Below are positions 1-6,863 of a stretch of DNA of 64,000 bases, piece by piece. Position 1 is the stretch's first letter. Every line of letters begins with the position of its first letter. The stretch is from NCBI RefSeq assembly GCF_900101885.1, contig NZ_FNAN01000022.1:1-64000 (forward strand), given 5' to 3'. Source of the DNA: Dyadobacter soli. GTDB taxonomy: Bacteria > Bacteroidota > Bacteroidia > Cytophagales > Spirosomataceae. Position numbers and translations under genes: made by a program. The notes under the pieces were generated by a model. The model was not told the origin of the DNA and searched no databases. It worked only from the letters and a program-made list of their open reading frames with translations.

Positions 1-258
1 TGTCTTGGTATTAAGCCATCTGCGGCGTTTGATGTGAAGGAAGACCTTATGGCCCCGAATTGGAAAATCCTGAACAGTAATCATCGGAAAGAACCCTTTG
101 GAGAGCAAATTCTTCCTCTCCGGGTCATTCTCATCCGCATTCTTCTCATCTATATGCACGTGAAATACTCCATCCTGACGGTCGATGGATGTCAATTCAA
201 AATTTTCAAGGATAAACTCTGGTAATAGAAACTGGATAATAGGCAAGAAACTCTCCAA
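1..258 (-). CDS. ISAon1-family transposase, N-terminal region protein (partial)
   Basis: An open minus-strand frame enters from the left edge and starts at a TTG (258). It reads LESFLPIIQFLLPEFILENF near the start and ends at the window edge with GFFPMITVQDFPIRGHKVFL followed by HIKRRRW. This is the signature of the small upstream ORF of ISAon1-family insertion sequences, which precedes the catalytic transposase ORF. That second ORF would lie outside the window. The start codon is uncertain, because no ATG is available in a sensible place. Identification rests on remembered family resemblance; confidence in the IS assignment is good, in the exact start only fair. Confidence 0.75.
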   Translation of the reverse strand, partial: MESFLPIIQFLLPEFILENFELTSIDRQDGVFHVHIDEKNADENDPERKNLLSKGFFPMITVQDFPIRGHKVFLHIKRRRWLNTKT

Positions 259-325
259 AACGAACTAGGTTGATTAAAAACACAAACCTAGAAAATCCTA
301 TGCGCTCCACAAGTTTTTGATTTGA
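1..325 (-). mobile_element. Right end of an ISAon1-like insertion sequence
   Basis: The transposase N-terminal ORF ends 67 bases before a truncated DUF326 reading frame opens at 326, so the IS boundary should fall between 258 and about 325. An inverted repeat CTAGGTT/AACCTAG at 265-291 lies in this interval and may belong to the IS terminus. The left end and target duplication are outside the window, so the exact boundary cannot be fixed. Confidence 0.55.
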
Positions 326-415
326 TCCGCGATGGGCATGGAGCATTGCCGCGTCTGCGCCGAGATGTGCAGGTTGTGTGCGGCAAAGTGCGAAACGATG
401 GCTACGGCTGTCTGA
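326..415 (+). pseudogene. C-terminal remnant of a four-helix-bundle copper-binding protein (DUF326)
   Basis: After an in-frame TGA at 323-325 the plus strand stays open to a TGA at 413-415 and encodes MGMEHCRVCAEMCRLCAAKC plus seven residues. The HC-x2-CAE-x-C-x2-CA-x2-C spacing is the last helix of DUF326 (Csp-like) cysteine-rich copper-binding proteins, which normally have about 110-140 residues and four such helices. Only this helix remains, directly beside the IS end, so the simplest reading is truncation by the insertion. It is too short to function alone. Confidence 0.6.
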
Positions 416-424
416 AATGGGCGT

Positions 425-461
425 AAAAAAAACACGCAGGTTTCAAAATGAACCCGCGTGT
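425..461 (-). terminator. Rho-independent terminator, minus strand
   Basis: The stem 432-442 pairs with 451-461 (ACACGC.GGTT / AACC.GCGTGT with one mismatch). On the minus strand it is followed by a run of eight T. It lies downstream of the tRNA-like RNA gene at 537-697 and is the likely end of that minus-strand transcript. Confidence 0.6.
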
Positions 462-536
462 CAAATTACACTTCATCAACAAACTAAAAACCAAATAAAA
501 CTAATACGAAAAAAATCGCTTGTCAAGTTTTTTTTG

Positions 537-697
537 CTGTAGGAGGGGGATTCGAACCACCCACGGTGCGGTTAGCTACGGTACAAATACTGTTGGTGGT
601 CCACCCCAGTCGACTTGCGTCGGCATTATGCCGCGTTTATCCCTTATTCACCACCCCCGAGACAGGAGGGCATGGCTGCCAATTTCATCACCCTACA
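537..697 (-). ncRNA. tRNA-like RNA with a very long variable region
   Basis: On the minus strand, TGTAGGG (697-691) pairs over 7 bp with TCCTACA (544-538). It is followed by TG, a leucine-type D arm (ATG-AAATTGGCAGC-CAT), a 5-bp anticodon-like stem CCCTC/GGGGG with loop CTGTCTC (anticodon position GTC), and a T arm GGTGG-TTCGAAT-CCCCC with one mismatch. About 88 nt lie between anticodon arm and T arm, against 4-24 in normal tRNAs. That insert contains a GNRA-capped hairpin CGAC-GCAA-GTCG, a GCGGCAT/ATGCCG hairpin, and a closing GGTGGT/ACCACC pairing. Total length is 161 nt and no CCA is encoded. I do not recognise it as tmRNA, SRP RNA or RNase P. It could be a decayed tRNA-Leu with an insertion or a genuine structured RNA. 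Confidence 0.5.
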
Positions 698-873
698 ATG
701 TGATCCCGAATTGAGTAAAAGCGATATTGCTACCAGCTTTTTCTAATTTGGTTCTGCAAAACTAAAACTTCTGATCTGAATTATAAAATATTTTCATTTA
801 AAATTGTTAAAATTTACGATTCTTTCATAAATTGACTCTCATTGTTGCAAAGAATTCAAACTTTCGACACGGA

Positions 874-1344
874 ATGCATAAATATTCAGATATTGATAAT
901 ACCGACCTCCGCATCCTTTCGCTGCTGATTGAGAACGCAGCGTTACCGTACACGGAAATCGGAAAGCGGGTGTTTGTCTCGGGTGGGACGGTGCACGTGC
1001 GCATGAAAAAACTGGAACAAATGGGTATCGTAAAGGGCTCCCAGCTCGTGATCGATCCTACGAAGCTGGGTTGGGATATCAGCGCGTTCCTGGGAATCTA
1101 CCTCGACAAAAGTTCGTTATACGAGCAGGTTGCAACCGAGCTGGAAGGCATACCCGAAGTTGTGAATATCCATTATACCACGGGGATTTACAGTATCTTC
1201 CTTAAAATCGTTTGCAGAGACACCGGGCACCTCCGCGAAATCCTTCACGATAAGATACAAAAGGTGAATGGCATCCAGCGGACGGAGACCTTCATTTCAC
1301 TCGAAGAGCGCATTAATCGCTCTATTCCATTGGCAGAGAGTTAG
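874..1344 (+). CDS. Lrp/AsnC-family transcriptional regulator
   Basis: A 156-residue DNA-binding regulator. The N-terminal winged helix (DNTDLRILSLLIENAALPYT, then EIGKRVFVSGGTVHVRMKKL) is followed by the C-terminal AsnC/RAM ligand-binding ferredoxin-like domain (from about residue 70, with VVNIHYTTGIYSIFLKIVC). Lrp-type proteins form dimers to octamers and respond to amino acids or related small molecules; the ligand here is unknown. The frame is open from a TTG at 832, but the ATG at 874 gives the usual family N-terminus (MHKYSDIDNTD) and is chosen. It is a single gene, about 95 bases before the PadR gene, preceded by an A+T-rich stretch that should hold its promoter. Confidence 0.93.
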   Translation: MHKYSDIDNTDLRILSLLIENAALPYTEIGKRVFVSGGTVHVRMKKLEQMGIVKGSQLVIDPTKLGWDISAFLGIYLDKSSLYEQVATELEGIPEVVNIHYTTGIYSIFLKIVCRDTGHLREILHDKIQKVNGIQRTETFISLEERINRSIPLAES

Positions 1345-1390
1345 TTGGAAATTTCTCTTGATCTCATTAAAAGAAATTTGTAGATTTGTG

Positions 1391-1420
1391 TTGTATATAT
1401 AAAAAACTTATATATATTTG
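1391..1420 (+). promoter_or_regulatory. Bacteroidota-type promoter for the padR-tonB pair
   Basis: TTG at 1391-1393 and TATATTTG at 1413-1420 (matching TAnnTTTG) are separated by 19 bases, as in the Bacteroidota -33/-7 consensus. The start codon of the PadR gene follows 20 bases later. Confidence 0.5.
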
Positions 1421-1439
1421 CTATATAAAAATTTCACTC

Positions 1440-1793
1440 ATGGAGAATAACACAACGAGTAACGAGTATGTACGGGGTACATTAAAAACCATCGTGTTGA
1501 ATTTGCTTGCTGAGCACGACCGGATGTATGGTTATGAGATTACCCAGGAAGTAAAAGACAGAACAGGCGGAGCTATTGCCCTGACGTTCGGCGCGCTTTA
1601 CCCCGTGCTCCATAAACTGGAACAGGAGGGTTTGTTGCTGACCGAGTCGGTGGAGGTGGACGGACGCCTTCGGAAATATTATTCCCTTACGCACCGTGGT
1701 AATGAAACTGCGCGTACTAAAACCAATGACTTAGAGCGTTTTATAGATGCTGTAAGACTGCTGCTGGCTCCCAAAAATCTGGCAACCGAATAA
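1440..1793 (+). CDS. PadR-family transcriptional regulator
   Basis: A 117-residue winged-helix repressor of the short PadR class. It shows the family core: YVRGTLKTIVLNLLAEHDRM followed by YGYEITQEV, then LTFGALYPVLHKLEQEGLL, and the wing VEVDGRLRKYYSLTHRGNE. The ATG at 1440 is used because the upstream extension to 1386 runs through the promoter. PadR proteins usually repress neighbouring membrane or efflux genes and are inactivated by a small ligand. Here the partner is the TonB-like gene 37 bases downstream on the same strand, so the two are probably co-transcribed and the regulator may control this envelope protein and itself. Confidence 0.93.
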   Translation: MENNTTSNEYVRGTLKTIVLNLLAEHDRMYGYEITQEVKDRTGGAIALTFGALYPVLHKLEQEGLLLTESVEVDGRLRKYYSLTHRGNETARTKTNDLERFIDAVRLLLAPKNLATE

Positions 1794-1830
1794 ACACAGT
1801 TACATGGCTAATCTCTAAACAGATCGATCT

Positions 1831-2856
1831 ATGAAACGCCTTCAGGAAAATCGCATTGACCAAATAAGCAAGTATTTGCAGGCAAACAAGCTGGACCCGG
1901 AATTGCTTCCGGAGATTCTCGATCATCTGGCTTGTGAAGCGGAGGAAAGTCTTTGGGATGGCAAGCCATTCGAGCAGGTTTACCACAATATGGTAAAAAC
2001 GGCTGATGCGCAAACCCTCCTGAATCTGAGTGTTGATCATCAAAATCTATTAGCCATGGAAAAATCTTTGAATGACATCGTCTTCGAGAACCGTAACAAA
2101 TCGTACGGTGCGTATGATCTGAGAAAAGGTTATGGTCAGACCGTCCAGCGGGCGGTGGTGATGGGGGTTGCGTTTTTCTTGTTGCTGGTAATGTTCCCGA
2201 AACTATACGCGGAACTCGTTCCAGATCTCAAATCGGACGCCATTGCGTATGAAGTGTCGGTGACTCCGATAGACATCAAAATGGAAGAGCCGCCCGCTGC
2301 GCCTCCGGCCAAAGAGGAGCCTGCCCCGGTCCAGAAGGCCGTGAAATCCCTGACACCAGAAGTACTTCCGGATGAAAAGGTAATGATTGAAGAATTGCCA
2401 CCGGTAGTAGAAGATTTGCAAAATGCGCAGCCTTCAACCGAAACGGTGGACGGCGTCGAGAACCTGGACGTGATCGCGCCACCAGTAGAAAATGCACCGG
2501 CAGCGAAAGCGGATGTTGCGGGAGTTGCGCCTAAAAAAGAAGAAACTTTTACGTATGTAGAACAGTCGCCACAATATGCAGGCGGTAATGAAGCGATGGC
2601 GGCTTTCCTGCGCAAAAATCTTAAATATCCGAGACCGGCCACCCAGGCTGGCGTACAGGGAAGGGTATTTGTACAATTTACAGTAGGTTCTGATGGAAAA
2701 ATAGAGAATGCGACCGCAGTGAAGGGCATCGGGTTTGGTTGCGATGAGGAAGCGGTGAGAGTGGTGAAGATGATGAAAGACTGGATGCCTGGCAAGCAGG
2801 CCGGCGTTCCGGTACGGGTTAGATTTACGCTGCCGATCGCATTTCAACTGGACTAG
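1831..2856 (+). CDS. TonB-family energy transducer with an N-terminal PadR-linked segment
   Basis: A 341-residue inner-membrane protein. Residues 1-75 form a soluble segment of the kind found in permeases and other membrane proteins encoded next to PadR genes. Residues about 78-105 (LNDIVFENRNKSYGAYDLRK) match the cytoplasmic start of Bacteroidota TonB proteins. One membrane helix lies at about 107-126, followed by a Pro/Glu/Ala-rich periplasmic spacer (about 145-240). The C-terminal TonB domain (about 250-341) has the YP...GVQGRVFVQFTVGSDGKIE pattern. TonB couples proton-motive force from ExbB/ExbD to outer-membrane receptors. No ExbBD genes are in the window. The fusion of the PadR-linked segment to TonB is unusual and suggests direct regulation by the preceding gene. 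Confidence 0.85.
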   Translation: MKRLQENRIDQISKYLQANKLDPELLPEILDHLACEAEESLWDGKPFEQVYHNMVKTADAQTLLNLSVDHQNLLAMEKSLNDIVFENRNKSYGAYDLRKGYGQTVQRAVVMGVAFFLLLVMFPKLYAELVPDLKSDAIAYEVSVTPIDIKMEEPPAAPPAKEEPAPVQKAVKSLTPEVLPDEKVMIEELPPVVEDLQNAQPSTETVDGVENLDVIAPPVENAPAAKADVAGVAPKKEETFTYVEQSPQYAGGNEAMAAFLRKNLKYPRPATQAGVQGRVFVQFTVGSDGKIENATAVKGIGFGCDEEAVRVVKMMKDWMPGKQAGVPVRVRFTLPIAFQLD

Positions 2857-2895
2857 TCATCGCTCACTTGCGTAGATGCCTCCCTGTTATTGAAG

Positions 2896-2925
2896 AAAAT
2901 CCTCGCTTCGGCGGGGATTTTTTCG
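2896..2925 (+). terminator. Rho-independent terminator after the tonB-like gene
   Basis: A hairpin with AATCCTCGC on the left and GCGGGGATT on the right around a TTCG-like loop is followed by a T-run (TTTTTTCGTTTTTTT). It ends the padR-tonB transcript. Confidence 0.8.
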
Positions 2926-3009
2926 TTTTTTTGCATTGTTAAAATTTTTTCTTCCAATAAACCGGCTTACGGCCGTATTTGCGAGTAACCATTTCAGTGT
3001 GAGTAATTA

Positions 3010-3534
3010 ATGTATGCGATAGTTGATATTGAGACCACAGGCGGAGGAGGGACTTCACGCATTACCGAAATTGCTGTTTTCAGACACGATGGTACCCGGG
3101 TCGTCGATTTCTTCCATTCGCTGATCAACCCGGAAATGTACATTCCACCATTCATCACCCGCCTTACGGGTATCGATAATGAAATGGTGAAGGATGCACC
3201 TACTTTTTATGAAGTTCAGGATGCCGTGAGGGCCATGACGCGTGACGCCTGGTTTGTCGCGCACAATGCCAAGTTCGATTATGGCTTCATCAAACGGGAA
3301 TTCGGTGCGCTGGATGAATATTTTCAACGCGATTTATTGTGTACCGTTCAGCTGAGCCGGAAAATCTTCCCAGGCCTCAAATCGTACAGCCTCGGTAATC
3401 TCTGTGAAAGCCTGGAAATCATGATCGAAAACCGTCACCGCGCCCACGGCGACGCCGAAGCGACCGTGCGACTCTTTGAAAAATTATTAATGAACGACCG
3501 GCAGAAGCTCATCCCGATGGACATGTTTCAATAG
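3010..3534 (+). CDS. DnaQ-like 3'-5' exonuclease
   Basis: A 174-residue stand-alone exonuclease of the DEDDh family, as in the DNA polymerase III epsilon subunit. All motifs are visible: ExoI VDIETTG (Asp6, Glu8), ExoII HNAKFDYGFI (about residue 93-101) and ExoIII HRAHGDAEAT (His and Asp near 145-150). Two metal ions held by these acids hydrolyse 3'-terminal nucleotides. No polymerase, BRCT or GIY-YIG (UvrC-type) domain follows, so it may work in trans with a polymerase or in RNA or DNA trimming. The start codon follows an in-frame TAA-rich leader and no alternative upstream start fits. Confidence 0.88.
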   Translation: MYAIVDIETTGGGGTSRITEIAVFRHDGTRVVDFFHSLINPEMYIPPFITRLTGIDNEMVKDAPTFYEVQDAVRAMTRDAWFVAHNAKFDYGFIKREFGALDEYFQRDLLCTVQLSRKIFPGLKSYSLGNLCESLEIMIENRHRAHGDAEATVRLFEKLLMNDRQKLIPMDMFQ

Positions 3535-3610
3535 TAAAATTCTCCACGGAGCTTTCATGGAATGGTTTTTGAAGTTAAATAAACATCACTAACCTAAATG
3601 ATTCCTTCTC

Positions 3611-3787
3611 ATGAAAGCTTACATCAATCTTCTGATAATCCTCCTTCTTTCATTCACGCTTACCAGCTGCGAACTGATCGGCGACATTTTTAAAACCGGT
3701 GTCTGGACGGGCGTAATCCTCGTCGTAGGTATCATCGCCATCGTGATCTGGCTGCTTGCCAAGGCATTCGGCGGTGGCTCGCGGTGA
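3611..3787 (+). CDS. Small lipoprotein with a C-terminal membrane helix
   Basis: A 58-residue ORF beginning with MKAYINLLIILLLSFTLTSC, a signal peptide ending in a lipobox (LTSC) with the acylated Cys at position 20. A second hydrophobic segment at about 33-50 (GVILVVGIIAIVIWLLAKAF) is followed by a Gly-rich tail. It sits between the DnaQ-like gene and tRNA-Ala, outside the island. I know of no assigned function. Small proteins of this design are common in Cytophagales and probably sit in the cell envelope. Confidence 0.65.
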   Translation: MKAYINLLIILLLSFTLTSCELIGDIFKTGVWTGVILVVGIIAIVIWLLAKAFGGGSR

Positions 3788-3918
3788 TGGTTTGAAAAAG
3801 ATTCTGTTTGAAACATAAAAATCATGCAGGTGCTTGCATCTGAAAATTCTCCGTTTCATCTTTGCACTCCTCAAACGGGGGCCGGGATTCAAAAAGTGAA
3901 TCCGGTAATGATTGAAAT

Positions 3919-3993
<75 letters not shown>

Positions 3994-4003
3994 TTGATAA
4001 TCA

Positions 4004-4036
4004 ACCACTTACAAATGTTTTGTAAGTGGTTTTTTT
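4004..4036 (+). terminator. Terminator downstream of tRNA-Ala
   Basis: An 11-bp perfect stem (4004-4014 with 4020-4030, ACCACTTACAA/TTGTAAGTGGT) is followed by six T. It now serves tRNA-Ala but belongs to the inserted island, because it lies inside attL. Confidence 0.85.
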
Positions 4037-4039
4037 ATT

Positions 4040-4064
4040 TAGGTCGAACATAGGTCGAACATTT
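4040..4064 (+). repeat. Left copy of a 25-bp double repeat (probable integrase arm site)
   Basis: Two tandem 11-bp units AGGTCGAACAT are flanked by T and TTT. The same 25 bases recur in direct orientation at 34,526-34,550, immediately upstream of the integrase start codon. Position inside both ends fits arm-type binding sites. Confidence 0.8.
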
Positions 4065-4283
4065 TTTCTAGGATTTGGCGAGTTTTTTTGAGCATTCGAG
4101 GTACCACAATTACTAATTTTAGATTTTGCAGTTAGTCATTTGTAGGCCGCTTGTATGTCGTCATTGGCTCCTCCTCTATGAAGACGAGATTGCCTTATTA
4201 GTCTACCAAAAATAAAACGTTGAAAAACAGTTATGTAAGTGGTGGGGCCCTGCTATAACCATTTAAGTTCCCTATCTTCCTGA

Positions 4284-4457
4284 ATGGAAAACAAACATCT
4301 AGTAGGGTCGGTGGTCTCGTTGTTAACGGACCCCAGGAAGCGGTTGACGGTCAACAAGTATTTGAAGCGTATTTACTATTGTGAGGAAATCGGCGACGGT
4401 GACAAAAAGATGTTGTCTTTTTTTGAAAGGGAATTGATTCCGATTCCATTGAACTGA
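4284..4457 (+). CDS. Small YodC-like/DUF2158-like protein, copy 1
   Basis: A 57-residue protein starting MENKHLVGSVVSLLTDPRKR. It shares the pattern G-x-V-V/Y-x-L/V-x4-P-x3-L-x-V-x2-Y-x-K-R-I-Y-Y-C and the FFERE end with the 74-residue protein at 22,974-23,198, and its first residues with a decayed frame at 26,433. This resembles the small beta-barrel proteins of the YodC/DUF2158 type, whose function is unknown. A strong terminator follows directly, so it is a single-gene unit at the left end of the island. The nucleotide upstream of the ATG forms TGAATG with the stop of a preceding frame. Confidence 0.6.
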   Translation: MENKHLVGSVVSLLTDPRKRLTVNKYLKRIYYCEEIGDGDKKMLSFFERELIPIPLN

Positions 4458-4478
4458 TCGATTTAATAAGACTGTGTG

Positions 4479-4518
4479 CGGCGAGCCCAAAATGCAATTT
4501 TCTAGGGCTCGCTTTTTG
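4479..4518 (+). terminator. Rho-independent terminator after the YodC-like gene
   Basis: GCGAGCCC (4481-4488) pairs perfectly with GGGCTCGC (4505-4512), followed by TTTTTG. Confidence 0.8.
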
Positions 4519-4615
4519 TTTGCTGCCCTTCACCTGCTTACGACCCAGCCTTAAGGGGTTTTAACTGTGGCTAGATTTTTGCTTCAATTGACCACCCACC
4601 AATCATCGCCCACAA

Positions 4616-5032
4616 ATCAACAGAGACGGAGAAATCATCATTATTGAGGATAACGAAGAGGATAGAAATGTGCTCGAATACGTATTTGAAAAGCTGAGCT
4701 ATCCCGACAGGAGGGCATATTTCAAGGATGGAGAGTCAGCGTTAGCCTATATGAATGCACCCTATGCCGAACCCTTCCTTGTATTGTCTGACATTGATCA
4801 CTCGTATACAGATGGTGCCGATCTTAACACCCAGCTTAGCACCGACATTGAAATCAGGCGAACAGGCATCCCTTATCTTTATCTGACGAATAGGGCAAAT
4901 CACGAGCTGATAATTGATGCATACGATAAAATGGCATAAGGCTTCTTTATTAAACCCAATTCACCAAAGGAACTTGTTTCGACGCTGAAAGCCATCACAG
5001 TTTATTGGCTGGCATATGCTATTTCCTCTTGA
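4616..5032 (+). pseudogene. Broken single-domain response regulator (CheY-like)
   Basis: The frame reads NRDGEIIIIEDNEEDRNVLE and continues with FLVLSDIDHS, the phospho-acceptor Asp region, IPYLYLTNRAN and then GFFIKP with the conserved Lys. It is the same family as the intact gene at 26,895-27,329. Two lesions are visible. Where a start codon is expected there is ATC instead of ATG, and a TAA at the codon preceding GFFIKP (where the paralogue has Gln) cuts off the last helix. An open frame from an internal start (4670) exists but lacks the first strand and acidic pocket. It is therefore read as a decayed paralogue. Confidence 0.75.
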
Positions 5033-5079
5033 ACGTCGGGGGGCGGCGCAGTGGTGGCTCTTAGTAATCTATGGCTATC

Positions 5080-5457
5080 TCAACAGTAGATAACCAACGC
5101 GTGTGGAGGTATTGTTAAGCGGATTGCCTTCCCGTTTCTCGCTTCAATATTTAATTCTGCCGGGCTCAAGTTCGAGGCAAACAAGCACTTCATCGAGCTA
5201 TCAATAGGGTGCATCACATCATCGACTGTGACGTATACACTAGCGTTATTTTCCTGGTCTAAATTCATAGCGCATAGTATTTCATGGTCGTCCAAGATGC
5301 GCGACCTCGCGATTACCTCCTTATCGCCGGTTTCGTCATCCGGGTAGCCAAAAATGGTTCCATTCCGGGATGTCGACCGGAGAAAAAAGGCTCCGGATAT
5401 GAACGTAAGGTATTTTCGAATTAAGCTTTCAAGCCACCCCTTATGAGACGGGCGCAA
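5080..5457 (-). pseudogene. C-terminal fragment of a GH13 alpha-amylase-family enzyme
   Basis: The minus-strand frame contains GAFFLRSTSRNGTIFGYPDD, then IARSRILDDHEILCAMN and a closing RLTIPPHALVIYC. This pattern is the C-terminal beta-sandwich of maltogenic-amylase or trehalose-synthase-like GH13 proteins. The catalytic TIM barrel (about 400 residues) is missing. Upstream of about 5400 the sequence stops resembling the family and no continuation exists before 5666. The apparent start codon at 5457 is probably accidental. It is a truncated remnant left in the cargo region. Confidence 0.65.
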
Positions 5458-5572
5458 CTTTTCCAGACAGTGCTCACGGACACCTCAGAAGTCAGGATCT
5501 GACTGGATGTCGAGCAGGTTTTGCATTACAGAAGTCAAGTTTAGCGGAATGTTCCTTGAAGGTAGTTGTTTT

Positions 5573-5625
5573 TTGACGAAATAAAATATTATTCTAAATT
5601 TTTCCAATAATATTTTTATTGTCAA
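5573..5625. repeat. A+T-rich inverted repeat upstream of the cold-shock gene
   Basis: The arms TTGACGAAATAAAATATTAT and, inverted, ATAATATTTTTATTGTCAA match with few differences around a 13-base centre. The repeat ends 11 bases before the -7 box, so it lies in the promoter rather than in the transcript and could be an operator or a DNA-bending site. Confidence 0.6.
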
Positions 5626-5635
5626 AATTTTATTT

Positions 5636-5643
5636 TACATTTG
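5636..5643 (+). promoter_or_regulatory. -7 box of the cold-shock gene
   Basis: TACATTTG matches the Bacteroidota TAnnTTTG consensus 23 bases before the start codon. A TTG at 5619-5621 is the nearest -33 candidate, with a short spacer. Confidence 0.45.
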
Positions 5644-5665
5644 ATAAATATTTTAAAATAAAAGT

Positions 5666-5857
5666 ATGAATATAGGAACGGTTAAGTTTTTTAATGATAC
5701 CAAAGGTTTTGGTTTCATTGCTCCGGAACATGGCGGAGCTGATGTTTTTGTACACACTACTGGTCTCAATGATGATATCCGTGAAAATGACAGTGTGTCT
5801 TACGATGTGGAAGAAGGTAGAAAAGGCCTGAACGCAGTTAATGTAACCATTATCTAA
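5666..5857 (+). CDS. Cold-shock domain protein (CspA family)
   Basis: A 63-residue single CSD protein. RNP1 is KGFGFIAPE (residues 13-21) and RNP2 is DVFVHTTGL (26-34), preceded by the usual GTVKFFNDTKGFGF start. Such proteins bind single-stranded RNA and DNA and melt secondary structure. It has its own promoter region with the inverted repeat and its own terminator, so it is monocistronic. Length and motifs are standard, and nothing suggests inactivation. Confidence 0.95.
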   Translation: MNIGTVKFFNDTKGFGFIAPEHGGADVFVHTTGLNDDIRENDSVSYDVEEGRKGLNAVNVTII

Positions 5858-5882
5858 GCGGCATAAACATACAAAGCAATAG

Positions 5883-5912
5883 AAATCCTCCCGGTGCGGA
5901 GGATTTTTTGTT
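5883..5912 (+). terminator. Terminator of the cold-shock gene
   Basis: AAATCCTCC and GGAGGATTT form a stem around a short CGGTGC loop and are followed by a T-run. Confidence 0.85.
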
Positions 5913-5927
5913 TTTTAGACCATACAG

Positions 5928-6854
5928 ATGAAATTCAACATCCCGAAATATCCGAGATCGTTATCGCGAACAGTAGCGCAGCTATTAACAGATCTGCCAG
6001 CTGCCCTTTTGAGTAAATCGCTGCTTTGCCTGACCTCACTCCTCTCTGTTTTACTTTCCTTATTGCTCCGGTTTATACTGCAATACCGGAAAACAGTAAT
6101 CCTTAAAAACCTGACAAGTTCTTTTCCCACCAAATCCCCTTTGGAGATCCGCAGGCTTACGAGCGCCTATTACCGTCATATGAGCGATCTTTTGCTCGAA
6201 CCTTTTTTGTTTTACCTGGCGCCTGAAAGGCTTAGAAAGCGCCTGGCGAAGTATATCAACCCGGAAGTTCTGGAATCGCTCCATGCCGACCAGCGACCGG
6301 TGATAGTCCTCGCGTCGCATTATGGAAACTGGGAGTACCTGATTAATCTTCCGCAAGTGACGGACTATCCGGTCTACACAGCTTACTCGCCGATCAAAAA
6401 TGGTCTGCTCGACAGGATGATGATCAGGTTGCGTTCGTTCCTGGGAGTCAAACTTATTCCCAAGAAGGGATTTTACCGGCAAGCGTTGTCGCTGTTGCGC
6501 CAAACTGCTATCCCAAACTTACTGGTGGTCATCGCAGATCAGCGGCCTGCACCTGGCAGCGATAAATTTCACATTTCATTCCTGGACCAGGATACTGCCG
6601 TTCAAACGGGAGGAGAACGGATGGCGGCTTCATCGCAGGCGGCAGTCGTGTACGTTGAATCCCAAAAAAGGTCTCGTTTCAGCTACGAGTTCACATTTCG
6701 GCTGATGGAGCACCTTGACCGGTCAACGCCTTTGAGCATTACAAAATCCTACTATCATTTTCTGGAAAAAAGCATCAGCCGCGCGCCATCTTACTGGCTA
6801 TGGTCACATAACCGGTGGAAAATTCCGGCGGCGGGTGCTATCCATTCATCTTAA
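5928..6854 (+). CDS. LpxL/HtrB-like lipid acyltransferase
   Basis: A 308-residue membrane-associated acyltransferase of the lysophospholipid acyltransferase family, as used in late lipid A acylation or ornithine/amino-lipid synthesis. A hydrophobic N-terminal anchor (about residues 28-52) is followed by the catalytic HX4(D/E)-type motif in LASHYGNWEYL (His near 130, Glu near 135). IADQRPAPG and FHISFLDQDTAVQTGGERMA are the substrate-binding blocks, and the C-terminal WLWSHNRWK is typical of LpxL relatives. The acyl donor and acceptor cannot be told from sequence. The first part of this gene, around its LTSLLSVLLSLLLRF segment, has a short similar stretch at 26,753-26,808. It is followed after 9 bases by the GH130 gene and may be co-transcribed. 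Confidence 0.88.
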   Translation: MKFNIPKYPRSLSRTVAQLLTDLPAALLSKSLLCLTSLLSVLLSLLLRFILQYRKTVILKNLTSSFPTKSPLEIRRLTSAYYRHMSDLLLEPFLFYLAPERLRKRLAKYINPEVLESLHADQRPVIVLASHYGNWEYLINLPQVTDYPVYTAYSPIKNGLLDRMMIRLRSFLGVKLIPKKGFYRQALSLLRQTAIPNLLVVIADQRPAPGSDKFHISFLDQDTAVQTGGERMAASSQAAVVYVESQKRSRFSYEFTFRLMEHLDRSTPLSITKSYYHFLEKSISRAPSYWLWSHNRWKIPAAGAIHSS

Positions 6855-6863
6855 ATATTGATC

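Noticed and set aside
319..430. Minus-strand frame (ending DQIKNLWSA) over the DUF326 remnant
   Set aside because: It has no supported start and runs through the terminator. The Cys-rich plus-strand frame gives a recognisable family and is preferred.
2136..2795. 219-codon minus-strand ORF
   Set aside because: Antisense shadow of the TonB-like gene. Its Ser/Thr/Gly-rich low-complexity sequence comes from the Pro/Ala-rich spacer.
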